From positions 22,939,338-23,003,337 of the forward strand of contig OU744450.1 in NCBI GenBank assembly GCA_916610825.1: 64,000 nt of DNA, in the 5' to 3' direction. The notes under the pieces were generated by a model. That model was given only the letters and a program-made list of their open reading frames with translations, was not told where the DNA came from and made no database searches. Below are positions 1 to 14,000 of the stretch, piece after piece. Every line of letters begins with the position of its first letter. The first letter of the stretch is position 1. The position numbers and the translations under genes were made by a program. Origin of the DNA: Haliclystus octoradiatus (lineage: Eukaryota; Cnidaria; Staurozoa; Stauromedusae; Haliclystidae).

Positions 1-2076
1 AATTACAAAGGCAACCTTTTATTGAGCAATTATTTTTCAACTGTTTTCACAAAAGATGACGGTATAAGAAAGTATTCTTTCCATCGTTAGTAGATGATGA
101 AAAAACATTCCCCTAATATTCTGCAATTCTCCTATGTTATAGTAGTTAACACTTTACAAATGTATCATCTAAAGCATAACGATCGCTTGATGGTTCTCTT
201 TTTATAAAATAAGTTTCCGAAGAAATTTCTTTTCCACTGGGTATACTGTATGAGCTTTCGCGTTCTCTTTGAAAAGTTCCTTCTATTCGGAAAACAGTCA
301 TATATGCCCCTATATTTAAAAAAACAAAGCCAGTCACAAAGGAAATTATTGTCCTACATCACTCCCCTGCGTTTCTTTCATTGGGAGGTCATGATTGATT
401 GGGAAGATCCACGGGCAAAAATAACGTCAAGCGACAAAAGCAGCAAATTGAAAATATACATTTTGTTACGATACAAAAAGTAGAAAACGAAAATGAAAAC
501 ACAGATCATAACACGGTGATTCGAATGATACTACTTTCGAACATTTTGATAGATAATTGGGAGAGTTATTAGTACATACGTTTGAAGTGACTCTCTTTTA
601 TATGTTAAGATTATCAATCGAGGTACATGTAACCCCGAGGATCTGTCATAGGAAAATTCGCACGAAATGTTTGTTCTTAAAGTTTTATAAATTCTATACC
701 CTGGCAGAGTTCTTTTAAATTGTGTTCTTATGAAAAGAGTGTATATCATCGAGATCACTCTTTGTTTTGTTTCAATTGAAGCTGTCGTCTGTTTCAGATT
801 TCTATCATCTTTAATGCAAAGTGTCATATAAAATCCAAAGCTACTCTTTTGGTTGTGAACATTAAGGCTTTCTAATTATAATTTTGAAGTTCCATCCCGG
901 AGTTCCATTGAAAGGGATCTTGAAATAAACGCAACGATGCGTTGGGACTTTTTTATAATATGATGTCCAACAATTTTACATTTGCAATGATTATAAACTG
1001 ATGAGGCTTGTCTGACATGCGCCCCTGACGAAGGGACTCAAGTAGTGACATCTCTTCTGATTCCGTAGCAAATGAAGTCCCTCTAACGAATTGTAAGGAT
1101 GGTGACAACCTTGGTGCATATGGCATGCGCATCCCCGATTGAAATAGGAATAAAGGCAGGCCAATCAATCGAGACAAGATAAATCATCTTGAACGCCCAA
1201 TTTCTCTTTATAAAGCTCCAGTCCAGATACAGTAAACGTAAACTTTTAATATATTGAAGTGATCCATTTAAAGATATGTATTACTTACAAGCCTAGGGAT
1301 GGAAATTGAAAAAACTTGGCACTTCTTCGAAATTATTTAAGAATTTGAAATTTATTCTAAAAAGAAAATGATAAAATGGAAAAAGTATTTGCTCGTTTTT
1401 TTACGTTTACTGCATGTAAACCAACCGTCAAGTGCTGCTTTTCTACATGCAACTTAATAAAGCATTATATTTTGAAGTTGTTTGTCTGGTAAATGTTACA
1501 TCTCCGAACATTTTTATTTTCATTTTTATCGTGAATATCAATGATTTTATTGTTTTCAAACCTTTTCATGTCCTAAAAAGTGTGTTGTTTTCACTTTTTT
1601 TACAATCTCATGGTTTTATCGCAACACATCCATGGTATTTTCATGGTGTTTTAAATGGTAATGGAATGTCATACTAGAAACGAAAAAGTAACAAAGCAAG
1701 GAGCAGAACATAAACTTGATATTTCTCATATATGCTAAAATGTTCTACATATCTCTGATGTCATCATTATTTACTTGACATTCAACATCTGTCATAGTTT
1801 ACGTTCGAAGAACAATAGAATAAAATCTTTTCTTATGTTTGCAAATCTTAAAGTAAAGTACAGGTTGTGTTGTCCTTGGTAACAGTCATCTGTTTACAAG
1901 CATTACAACGTTTTGAAATATTCAAAAATTGAATAACGGTTGACTTGTTATAACTGGCTGAAAATGCCTTTGATTAAGCTTTGATAAAGACATCTGGCAA
2001 TTTTATTTATTGCACCCGAGAAAACATATACTCAATATATTGCACTATAGTCTGTATATATTATTATAATTTTCAG
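1..2076. other. Spacer upstream of the laminin gene
   Basis: AT-rich sequence with no recognisable coding domain apart from the weak minus-strand candidate at 146-309. The 3' part probably holds the promoter and 5' UTR intron of the laminin gene, because the stretch just before the ATG at 2077 looks like a splice acceptor. No TATA box or other promoter element is confidently assigned. Confidence 0.5.
146..309 (-). CDS. Possible terminal coding exon of an unidentified minus-strand gene
   Basis: Read on the minus strand, a pyrimidine-rich stretch ending in ATAG at 310-313 could be a splice acceptor. It is followed by an open frame of about 53 codons ending in TAA at 146-148. The peptide is polar (GTFQRERESSYSIPSGK, then FIKREPSSDRYALDD), as in a soluble or cytoplasmic C-terminus. 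I could not find an upstream exon in a compatible phase. A minus-strand frame near 953-1177 is the nearest candidate, but its donor is in another phase. No family recognised; it may be chance. Confidence 0.22.
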
Positions 2077-5000
2077 ATGGCTTTGGAGATTACTTTGTCA
2101 TTGGTATTATTAACTCTAATTTCTTTATTTTTAAATGAAGTATTATGTCAAACAGATAGTTATAATTGTTATGATTTTCAATTCAAACCAAGAGTGTGCT
2201 TGCCTGGACCAGAGAATTTAATCCAAGGTCGAGAACTTTTTGTTTCAAGTAACACTACGTGTGGTTTACCATCTTCTGGATATTGCCCACCCAAACCAAG
2301 AAAGCAATGTTATGTTTGTGATCAAAATAGATCGAATGAATCTCATCCAATTAAATCTATGACTGATTCAGATTATCCATCCAGATATTGGGATTTTGGA
2401 TTTAAACCTTCCTGGTGGCAATCTATTACATGGTGGGATGCGTACTCGCGTGATTTACTTGTTGATAATACTTTAAAAGTAAATATTACATTAAATCTAA
2501 TAAAAAAGTATGATCTAACAGGAAAAATTAAGATGACATTTTACTCCGCTAAACCAAGTGCAATGGTGATTTATAAATCAGCTGATTTTGGTGTGACTTA
2601 CATGCCATATCGATACTATGCTGATAATTGTGCAAGGAGATATGGTAATGATTTATCGATTGAAAAAAGTACACCTTTAAGTGTTTATTGCGAACAGCAT
2701 ACTTCATTAGCAGCTATTAGAGGAAGTGAAATTATTTTTGAGCCGGAATTCCAGGCTGAAGAATTTTGGAATGAAAACATACAGCAATATACTGAAATAA
2801 CTAATATTATTATTAGTTTAGAGTATCCGTGGACTGATGGTAACGAGTTTATTATTCAAGAAAACTTTTTAAATCAATATTATTATGATGTTACAGATGT
2901 ACAGATATCTGGACGATGTCATTGTAGTGGCCACGCTCCATTTTGTAGTGGGGAAGGGATGGATTTATCATGTAATTGTCAGCATTTCACTACAGGACGA
3001 GATTGTGAGTTATGTTTGCCACTTTATAATAATAAGAAATGGAAACCAGCTGAAGCAGACGATAAACCAAATCCCTGTCAGAGTAAGTAGAAAATCCTGA
3101 ATCCATTAATTTATTGATATATCTATATCCATTAATATAGTCAGGGTCCGACAAAAGGTTCAGCCTTCTAGTATTCTAGAGGCATTTCAACATTTTCTTC
3201 TGAATTTTTTTCTTGATGTTTGACCAATAAATCATTAAAAATATCAATTTTCTTCTGAATTTGCTCTAACCATCCGAAATCTAGGATTCCAGGATTCCTA
3301 CTTTTGTCGGACCCTAAATATAATACTATATACTTTGATATTATCGATGAAACAGATTCCCGGGGGAATAATTCCTCATTATGAATTATTTGCATTTTGA
3401 TAGAAATGTAAACAATGTCGGTATAGTCATTCCTTAAAATTACAAACAAATAACTATGCCAAAAGTTTTTTCAGTAACTACTGAGGTTGTCTCTTCAAAA
3501 TCGTTTTCCATTTTCAAGAGAAAATTATCAAACACAGATCTGGCAAAATTCTTTAGATATACATTATAGAATATTTATTAGCTTATTTCTAAAAAACTTC
3601 CGCTTATGTACATATATATAGTATATAACTATGTAGGCTGTAAAAAAGCGGTATGATTAACTATAAATATTTTACCCCGTACATGACTGACATAGAAATT
3701 TTATTGTTATGCAAATATATTTTATCTTATCTTATCTTAAATGCACAGATTTGCCAGAAATATAATTGATCCTCAATATTAGTAGTACTGAAAAATGTAT
3801 TAATGGACACTCCAATGCCATCCGATATACAGCACTTGAAGTATATGAATCATTCGAATAGCTGAAAAGGTTAATTATCCATCAGTACGATTTTATAATT
3901 TCACATCACATGCATACAAAAATATATGACGACTAAGCAATTTTGCAAAATTGATATTTTTAGACTTCCTGGATATTTTGAAATGAAAATCAAACGATCA
4001 TATTAATAAACTTGAAATTCTCCATCGTTCGATCTGATTTTTATGCTACTGTACGAATAGTAGTATCATATTTTACCCCTAACAGCTATCCCACTAATCA
4101 TAAAATATCTATACCGCCTATACAGACAAGAAGTGCCATTTTCTAGGGATACATTTTTCTTAAATTTAAATGTGCACGAATTGCATATAAAACACAGAGT
4201 AAAACACAATAGAATCAAAAAATATATTCTAAAATGTGCACTGGAACAAATCTCTTGCTCTTTTCATTCTATCGGACTCGAGGCTAGTTTCGGTACATAT
4301 TTTTACCACTCGTGCAAACACCATAAGAGAACAACTTCATAACATAATATGCAATGTCTACATTTGATTTTACTCATGTCACTGACATACATTTGATGAT
4401 TTAGTGCAGTGTAAATGGATTTGATCAAGTCAATATTAATTTTAATTTTACTATTGACATCTCCTTTAGAGTGTGATTGTAATGAACACAGCCTCTCTTG
4501 TACGTACAATGGCTCTCTTGATTTTGGCATATGTGATTATTGTATACATAATACAATTGGTTTGAATTGTGATAAATGTAAGGATGAGTTCTATTGGAAT
4601 GTCAGTCAACCATTTACAAGTGATACTGCATGTATCGGTAAGTGACAAAATCCTATTATTATCCTGAACAATTTTATACACGTTTATAGATACATATATG
4701 TATAACATTGATGGTATTCTATTATTGATGAATTTTTTATAATTTTTTTTTCAATTTTTATTTATATTCCCACTCATGCAATGCTAATTACAAATATCTG
4801 AATATACAATATACATATTTCGAAACAAAAATAATATTAAAGCCAATTCAAAATAGCAATACAATAAATCCAAATCTATGTGATTTTGATCGAAATAGAG
4901 AAACCTGAGTTAGTGACAATGTTTCATAACACTCCCGTATAATTAATACAGTGAAACCTGTATATAACGGCCAGCTATGAGAGGTAGATAAATTGACCAC

Positions 5001-8000
5001 TATAGACAGGTGACCTTTATATACAGGTTTGATTCAATAGAAAATGCTATTTTAGGCATTGAAAGAGTGACCATTATAGACAGGTGGCCGCTGTATAGAG
5101 GTGACCGTTATAACAGGTTTCACTGTAATAATAATTTATAAATTTATAGAGCGCTACAGCTATGGATATTCTAAAGCGTTTGTTTCATTGTATTGCAATA
5201 CCAGTTGAAATAAATTCTGGGGGGCAACTTCCAAACTTTCGGTATACGGGGACATTCAAACATTAGATGGTACCTTTTTCAAAATCCAAATAAATATTGG
5301 GGTATCCGTTTGAAACCTTTGCATTTTTTTCATTCGGAAAAACAAGTTTTATACTTATGAAAATTTGTTTTCATGTTTTTGATTGAATCTGTCATTCACA
5401 AAAATATATTTGAGGTCTCTTTTTAATTATGTGAAATCGGTCATCCTGCCAAAGTTCTATATGAACAACCTCGTCGAGTGCAATCGAAGTTACCCCCTGT
5501 GGAATTGCCCCACCCTTCATCTCGAAAATATCCCGTTTACTCCCTGATGAGTTGATGTCTTATATGAATTTTTAACATTTTTTTTTTACAGATTGTGATT
5601 GCTTTCTACCTGGTACTTTGAATAACAATATTTGTGTTAAAAATTCTTCCAACCCGTCTGAAATTGGTCAGTGCCCATGTCGCTCAAATCTTGATGGTAG
5701 AAGATGTGACCAATGTAGTGAAGGGTATTATGGTATCACACTTCAACCAACAGGAATTTGTAAAGGTAACAACTTCGATTATCTTGTATTGCTATTCAAC
5801 ATTTCTAATCTAATTTCTAATTTCTAAGCAATTGATGGTTGATTAACTTCCTCATTTACTGCGGGATTCACGGTGTTTTGCTATTGGAAATTTTCACGTT
5901 TTCAATAACGTACATCAAACCATATTTGATTTCTGAAAGTAATGACTGTTTGCTATTTTCGGTAAGTTTTTGATTGAAACATCAGTTTTTAATTCTGAGC
6001 ATTGAAAATCGGCGTTCATTCAGAGTCCTCAATAATCATCATCAGAATCTATAAAACGCTTCCCACTATCGTGAAGTCACAAAAACCAAAAAATAGAAAT
6101 CGATTGATCCAATGAGAATCAAGGAGCTCTTCTGGCGCTTCATTCTTATTCTGTAAATAGATATATACGGCATTTAAGAAGATAGGTGCCACGCTATCGC
6201 TTTGATTAATCCTTCCTTGAAAATTTCGAAAGATATTACGAAAGATATCTACTCTGAAATAACATATCATTTGATTTGACCTCTACAAAGTACATTTTCT
6301 GCATATCATCTATAAACTCAATTGGACATACGGAAAATAATGGCGATGATTTATATACGAGCGCAGTGTATAATTAGAGGGGGGAAAACCGATGGGTTCT
6401 ACCCGCTCAGAGTCACGTGACTTTTACATTGTGGTTGTCGCTCGTATTGTTTCTATGCCGGAAACCATGCTGAAATGTTAAACTTGAAGCCATGGGGAAG
6501 CCGTGATTGACATTGATCGTTGAATTACGCTAAGCGTTATTCAAAATATTAAGCTCGTAGCGATCCCCGGTCAATGTTGCCCAATTAAGCATCACTCGTA
6601 TTAATATCATGCTAACTATATACAATGCAGTCAATAGCATCCGCTGTTACATAAATGGCTGTATATAGCTGATCTATAATTTATATTCTCAAGTATGACT
6701 AGTTCTTCGCATTTTTCAATTTAGATTGCCAATGTAATATACTGGGTACTGTCAATGGATCAACTTCTTGTAATCAAGTGACTGGAGAATGCTATTGTAA
6801 ACCATATATTACTGGCAGGCACTGTGATAAATGCAAAAATGGGTTTTACAACTTTCCAAGAGCGACAAATACAGATTGCTTATCATGTGACTGTAGCATT
6901 GGTGGAACGACTATGGAAACATGTAATAAGACCACAGGTAGGAAGCATAAGAACATTACCAATAAAAATAGAGATATAATGGGGGATAGTATATCGCATT
7001 TTCTTAGACAGTGAAAATTGTAAAACCGATTGGGTACACCATACACCAGACAAAAACTCATAACACTCAGAGTAAGAGATATAAACCCTGCAAAGACAAT
7101 AGTAAAAAATCACAAATTTGAAAACAATACTGTTTGTATAATACCAGCTAGTAATCTAACAATACATCGCCCATCTCAAGAAGCATGCTACACGAAGAAA
7201 TACCACCGTGAGCGTTTATTAAGTGTGTCCACTTTGTAACAAGTCTTGACGATAATACGACAGTCCTATTTTATAGACACAATCGACGTTCTCTTCCTCA
7301 AGCCGACATGGCTATCTTGTTAATCTCATAGAATTCATTCATATCCGCCATACTTTAGCAACAGCTAGCAATGAATTAATATGGACATGGGTTCATGTAA
7401 ACAGTAAGATCTTACTATTTAATTGTAAACTTCAAAACGTCCCAGTTAATCTGCATGAGTGTATGCTGCATCTTATTCATCTTATTATATATAAGGGTGT
7501 ATGTAATTCTAAAAGCGTTGGCTAGATAATAGATCGATATGGCCGATGGAATAGAACAGCGTATAAACTAGACTTTAATCCATTCAACTTCACAGGAGAA
7601 TGCTTGTGCTTATCGAACGTCAATGGTAGTAGATGCGATAACGTCAAAGATGGATACTACTTCCCATTCTTCAAACATCCACAATTGGAAGCAGAAAATC
7701 AAAATGGCAGTTATGCTCTATCAACTACACAAACGAAGCGTTACGCTCGACTTCATACTGATAAAGATAATGTGTTATTTTACTACGAAAGCAAAGCAAA
7801 TATAATGTAAGTATAGTATATCGGATCATTGCCATCATATGGAAATGTGGTCTTGCTAATAGCAATTAACTAACATTTGCTATACTATATTATAGTTTTT
7901 CGTCCATGTCCCAACTATGATCATATGATATTGAATTGCTTTCCTCCAAAAAAACCGAACCACCTGTTCATAGTGGCCACATTATGATGCTTTTATGAAC

Positions 8001-11000
8001 AGGTTAAGATTTCATAAAACAAATAATATAATGAATACGATCCACAACTATTTTCTGAGGGATAACCAATAAGTAAAAGTAAAAGGCTGACGAAATTTTA
8101 AAAACTTTTAGCTATGTGGTCTATGATGTAATCTATAGTGTCTATAGCATAAAGAAGACACGGACAAAAATTAATTAGAAGAGAAACTGTTTTTTCTGAA
8201 CAGATCTTCAAATTCTGATTCCAGAATTGAACATTTTTTGTTGAGTAATTAATTAATTAATATCGTAATATATCCTATAATAAGCTAGATAGTGTGTTAA
8301 ATATAGGCCAAGAATCGGCAATATTGCAGCCATGATCAATCTTCGCATTTGCATTACTAACATGGCCGTGAAAATGAATGTGTTCAGACATTTTTGATAT
8401 TGATGTTTTAAATAATTGAAATCTATTTAAATAGTTTAGTTTCTCCGTAGAGAAATTTGGATCAGCGGAATCATTAATTGTCTACCTATGATAATAACTA
8501 TGATTGTTTTATATTCCATATCCAGAGCGGAGCTTGAAGTACAATACAATACATCTTACAGCGATATCAAGCTATCTGCCCAAATTTCTAGTTACAACAA
8601 CACGGATGTTCCACCTATATTTTCACAAGAGCTTTTTGTTGTTTTACTACCCAATAACACAAGCTACAAGTGGACAGATATGGTACTTCTTATGCTTGGC
8701 CAACGTTATCAAATAAACATTACCATCGAATTATCGAATAACTCCAGAAGCTTTGTAGATGTTGACTCACTCCTATTTATACCTATGCTGCGTGAGACTA
8801 AATTCTACATGATGAATAATGCATCTGTTCAATCTGATATTGAAAATTGCAAAAGTTCAAATAAACTTTCCAATAATGAAACATGTCCTTTCTATGCATT
8901 TGAGACTCAATTGGATATCTACGATGGAGCGTTAGGTATGTAGGAAGTAGGAACTATAATAGAAAGAGAACTGAAATTCATAGGTTTATTATCTGTTATA
9001 TCCGTTCTTTGACGTCTTCTAGAAACACGGCACAAACCATTATACCATAGTTATATACAATCTTTAGAATGAAGGATAATGTATAAATTTGAAATTCAAT
9101 AATTATCGAAGTTGAAATAAAATATTTTGATTGTTTCTACTTCTTCCTCACAGCTTGTGATTGTAATCGCAATGCAACGGATGAAGCTAGTGATTGCATC
9201 AAATATGGTGGTCAATGCAATTGCAAGAAAGGAGTAACTGGAAGACAATGCAGCAGATGCTCAATTGGATTTTGGGGATTATCATCAACTGGTTGTTTAG
9301 GTGAGAGTTGATTAGCTGTGTATAAAGTATAAGAAATATATCGTTAGAAAGTATAAAGTTTACAATCAATCACAACATCATACAGTTTGCAAGTCCTTCT
9401 TGTCGTATTGGCTATTTTGTGTTGTTCATTTTCAATATCTGTTTCTGAGGATATTGTTTTCGGTTTTAAAAAGGAAATGTTCACTAACCCCTTGAATGTT
9501 CATCCCCTACAATTTAGGTTACTCATTCGTCACTCAAGCTTATCTGAACTGACTTTTCTCAACTGCTTATTTTCTTCGTGCATCTATAAATGCAGTGTAA
9601 ATAGTTAGTAAACTGAACTGCCATAAAACTTCATTTGAAGGGTATAACCATTGGCCTTCCTATGAATTTCGCAAATCCATTTATTTTCTCCATGTATAAT
9701 GCATGGTAATGATATATTTGATCTGTTTGCTGAAGGATATAACGCAGAACTATTTAGAACAAAATTTAATCTATTTGGCCAATAAAGGGATTATGAAAAA
9801 GTAAGTGGAAATTTGATTGGTCGGACGAACAAATGTTAAAAAAGTTAAAATATAAATTATGGAAAAACAATCGCAAGCACTGATGATTATATGTCAATTA
9901 TGATACAATGGGTTGATAATTAACTCTTATGTTATTTAATTTGCACGTTACTTGTATTTGTTGGTTTGGGAAAATCTTCATCCTGCAAAAAACTTAAACA
10001 TACATATACAGACTATTCAGCCCAGAGGATTAGTAGTCGGACTTCAAATTGTATTGACCACGTTCAAATCACCCTTGATGTTAACTTGATTATCATCTCT
10101 TGATTGAAAGTGGAATGGTTCAGATGGGATTGCATGAAGATCTGCGGCATACCCTGTGTATTGACAATCAATGCCTATCTTCCATGAATTCTGTTGCAAT
10201 GAGCTTTGTAGTGCTTAGGCTGATACGAGTAATAAGCCTTTTACAATGACTTCTGCGTTCGACGATCCTGGTTACGAGTAACGGCGTAATATCTGCTACC
10301 ACTGACTGAATCTGAGATGCATTATGTTTTTTTCTAGCTTGCAATTGTACAAGTAATGGTTCTGAATCACCATACTGTGATATTTCAACTGGAGAATGTC
10401 AATGTCATCCTAATGTGATTGGTAGAACGTGTGACAAATGTCTTGTGAATCATCATGGCATAAACTCTGGTAATGGCTGCAGGTCATGTGAATGTAATCA
10501 CATTGGCTCAATTTCACAGCAATGCGACGAGGATGGTTCTTGTCCATGTCGAAACTCAACAACGTCACTGAAATGTACGGAATGCATTCAGAATTATTAC
10601 AATTTTACATCGAACGGATGCAGGTATGAGAAAAATAAGCATTTCCAGGGTCTGATGAACCGATTAATTAAGCTTAAGCTATTTCAAATATATAATCGAA
10701 ATAGACATATCATTGGACTAGCATTTTCCAACGTATTAATAATTTTGATTTTAAGTATACTGTGTCACTAGCTCGGGTTTTGATACGCTATATATACGAA
10801 ACACGAACATCGAAATAGCAGCTATAATATGAATACAGAAATTTAAAAGATGAAGTAAGAAATTGTAAGCTCTTCTAGAATAATGAATATCGTAAACTAT
10901 GATTTCAGTATTGTGATAACAGTTAATGTTTTCTTTTTCTAGCCCTTGTGAATGTGACAGCGTTGGATCCTATTCAATGCAATGCGATCTTAATTTGGGT

Positions 11001-14000
11001 AATTGTTCATGCAAACAAAATACTATCGGATTTAAATGTTCTCAATGTTCTAATGATTCATTTGACTTTCAAAGTGGTCATACAGACGGTTGTACACCAT
11101 GTTACTGCTCCGGGCATTCTCAATCTTGCAAATCAGCTAAAAACTATAAAGTAAATGCAATCACGTCAAGGTTTATCAACTCGACTGATGATTGGACAAT
11201 CTTTGGAAATGTCAATCAACGTGGAAATGGAATTGAAGGCAATGATTTTCGATTGGATGCACCGTCAAAATTTCTTGGCAATAAATTGTCTTCGTTTAAT
11301 TCGAAAATAAAAATTAATATTACAACATCGTTGTTTAGTAAAAATTCTAGTCTCGCTATTGTTTTGAAACTTGTGGCGAACAAATCAGACAAATTTGTTT
11401 CATCAGAAAAGAAGATTGATTACAATATTACAAAAAGGATTGTGGAGTTTGATTTCTTAAGTTTTGGAAACCAGAATGATGTTTTCTCTGTATTAATATA
11501 CTTGGATTCATTCAGTGTTTCTTTTCTGTCCTCGAACGATACTGGATTGGTTCTTCACAGTATCACCATGGAAACTTCAATGCAAAGATCGAATGGCATC
11601 ATTTCAACTTCAGTTGAAAATTGTTCATGTCCAATTATGTATACAGGATTATCATGCCAATCGTGTGCTCAAGGTAAGTTGCAAATGTTCATTGTTCAAC
11701 CACACTGGCTGGTAGTGATCGTATGTAATTTGAACCATCATGCTTCATGACTTGAAGGCTGTATCAATTTCCTATTATGCTTTCTATGAGATAGTAAGAA
11801 GTATTTTTAGATCCTTCGTTCAACAAAGATACTTTCCAACTCTGCAATTGACTCCTAACCTCGTTCATCATTGCAGTTCTTTTGCAATTCCCTTGTAAAT
11901 TGCAGAATGCCTATATTAATTCAGTAAATCAGGGTTAATCAATGGATCATTGCCATTTTACTTCCAGGTTTCACAAGGGATAACACATCATTGGGAATTC
12001 GCAATAATCGATGCATTGCTTGCTCATGCAATGGTAGATCATCCACTTGCCATCCTGAAACCGGAGAATGTATCAACTGCCAACATGGAACGACTGGATT
12101 CCATTGTGAGAAATGTATGCCAGGAGTTAAAGAACCATTATGCATGCGCTGTGAAGAAGATCACTATGATTATAACGATACAAGCTTTGATGGATGTCCA
12201 GGTATGCATGGATCTTCATCCCTAAAATTGAGATTATCATCTGCAGGGTATCACTTCATGCAATCGTGCAACATTTACAACATGAATTGCTTAAGTGGCT
12301 ACATACTCGAAATAATAAATCAAAAGACATTTGAAAAATTCCCTTTTTTGATACTTATACTGCTGAAAAAATTAGTTAATTCAATCTCCCTGAGGCTATT
12401 ATATAAATCATTGTTGTGTTCCATTTTAGCTAAATGAGCGGGAATGAAAATTCCGAGGTGTTTATGATAGTGGAGACTTCTGAATATCAGAACATTTTGA
12501 AAATTTGGTCTCAAATTTTGTTTGTTAAGCTTTTATGCTCGAATCATTGTATAATGTATGAGATTTCTTGAAGAGAATAAAGATAATGCGAAGACAAACT
12601 TCAAACTGACAAGTTGCGCACTCCCTTATAATAGCGCTTAGATGATTTATCCGCATCCGTTGTAGTAATCATAAAATTTACTTGTAGATGCCTGAGTCTT
12701 TCAATTTCTCTAATTATCATATCAATGATACTTCAGTTACTCCTTCCTTAGAAACGATCCTCCAGTTTAATTTGAAATATATGTCATTTTATTTCTCATC
12801 AGCTTGCGACTGTGCATTGTTAAATACATTAAACATGAATACATCATCTTGCGACCGCTTTAATGGCCAATGCTACTGCCGTGATGATATTGGGGGACGG
12901 AAATGTGACCGCTGTGCAGAAAATGCTGTCAATACAACACAAGGATGTCAACGTAAGTGGGAAAATTGAGAGATAGAACATTTGAGATGTATTAGTATAC
13001 ATCATGCATACACTGTATATATAGTATAGAATATAAATGGATCACATTCTGCATTGTTGGAATATGTCTTCAGATATGTTCTTGAACCTTTGACCTGTAT
13101 TTAAGCACTCCAGCCCATGTGATTGAAATTATTGCGATCTATAATCATAGGAAACAGAAATTCAGAAAGGAGAAGTCTGCGAATTTCATTCAAGATAGCA
13201 ATCACAAAATAATCACCAAGGATAATGCACATACAGTAACCTAAATTAAATATTCATTTACTGCCTCAAACAACAACTGTCTCTTTGTCGAATGTGATGT
13301 AAGTCTTGGTTCATGATGAATATTCTTCTTACATTAACGAACGAACTAATAATTCAAAATCATTATAATGTATAGTCCCTAAAATTTGAATACTATTCTA
13401 TAGAGACGTTACTTTTTAAGTTTATCTATTGAGCTTACTTCATAGTATGTCTGTTCTTATTTACGATGCCAGGATGCTCCACGTGTCATGGTTTATTGTC
13501 TATTGATTTACATGCATTGCAAAGAAGTATGTCACAGATGAAAGATCTTATACATCAGAATCGTATTGACTCCAATAGCACTCAACAACTTTCGAAAATC
13601 CTGCAAAATCTAACACTTATTATTTCAAAGCTAACTGTAGATGCTGGTATTGCATCTATTCAAGAGTCTCAGTTACGTGAAGCGCTTAACAATGTCAATC
13701 AAACCTTAGACAATTGGGAGAATGATCTGAAAGTTACAATATCAAATACTGTTAAAGTCTTGGATGATCAAATTGAATCTTCTTTAGTCCATGCGAATAA
13801 TTCGATGAATACACTGGATGATATACATAGCATTTTGACATTAGCTGTTTCTATTGGATACAATGATTTACTTCCTATGCTTGATAAGCAAGCAAGTATT
13901 CTGGAAAATCTAAAAGGGGCAAGCACATCTTTTGGGCAGCTTAGTGGAAAGTTGATGGCAGGTTTACTGAATTCAACAAATGACGTCTCTAGATCATTGG

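Noticed and set aside
953..1177. Minus-strand exon upstream of 146-309
   Set aside because: The open frame looks protein-like, but its only clear donor is in phase 0 while the downstream acceptor needs phase 1; the start of the frame has no good acceptor.
8488..8525. Separate start codon for an independent gene at 8488
   Set aside because: The upstream codons are intron sequence ending in CCAG; the frame joins in phase 2 to laminin exon 7596-7806.
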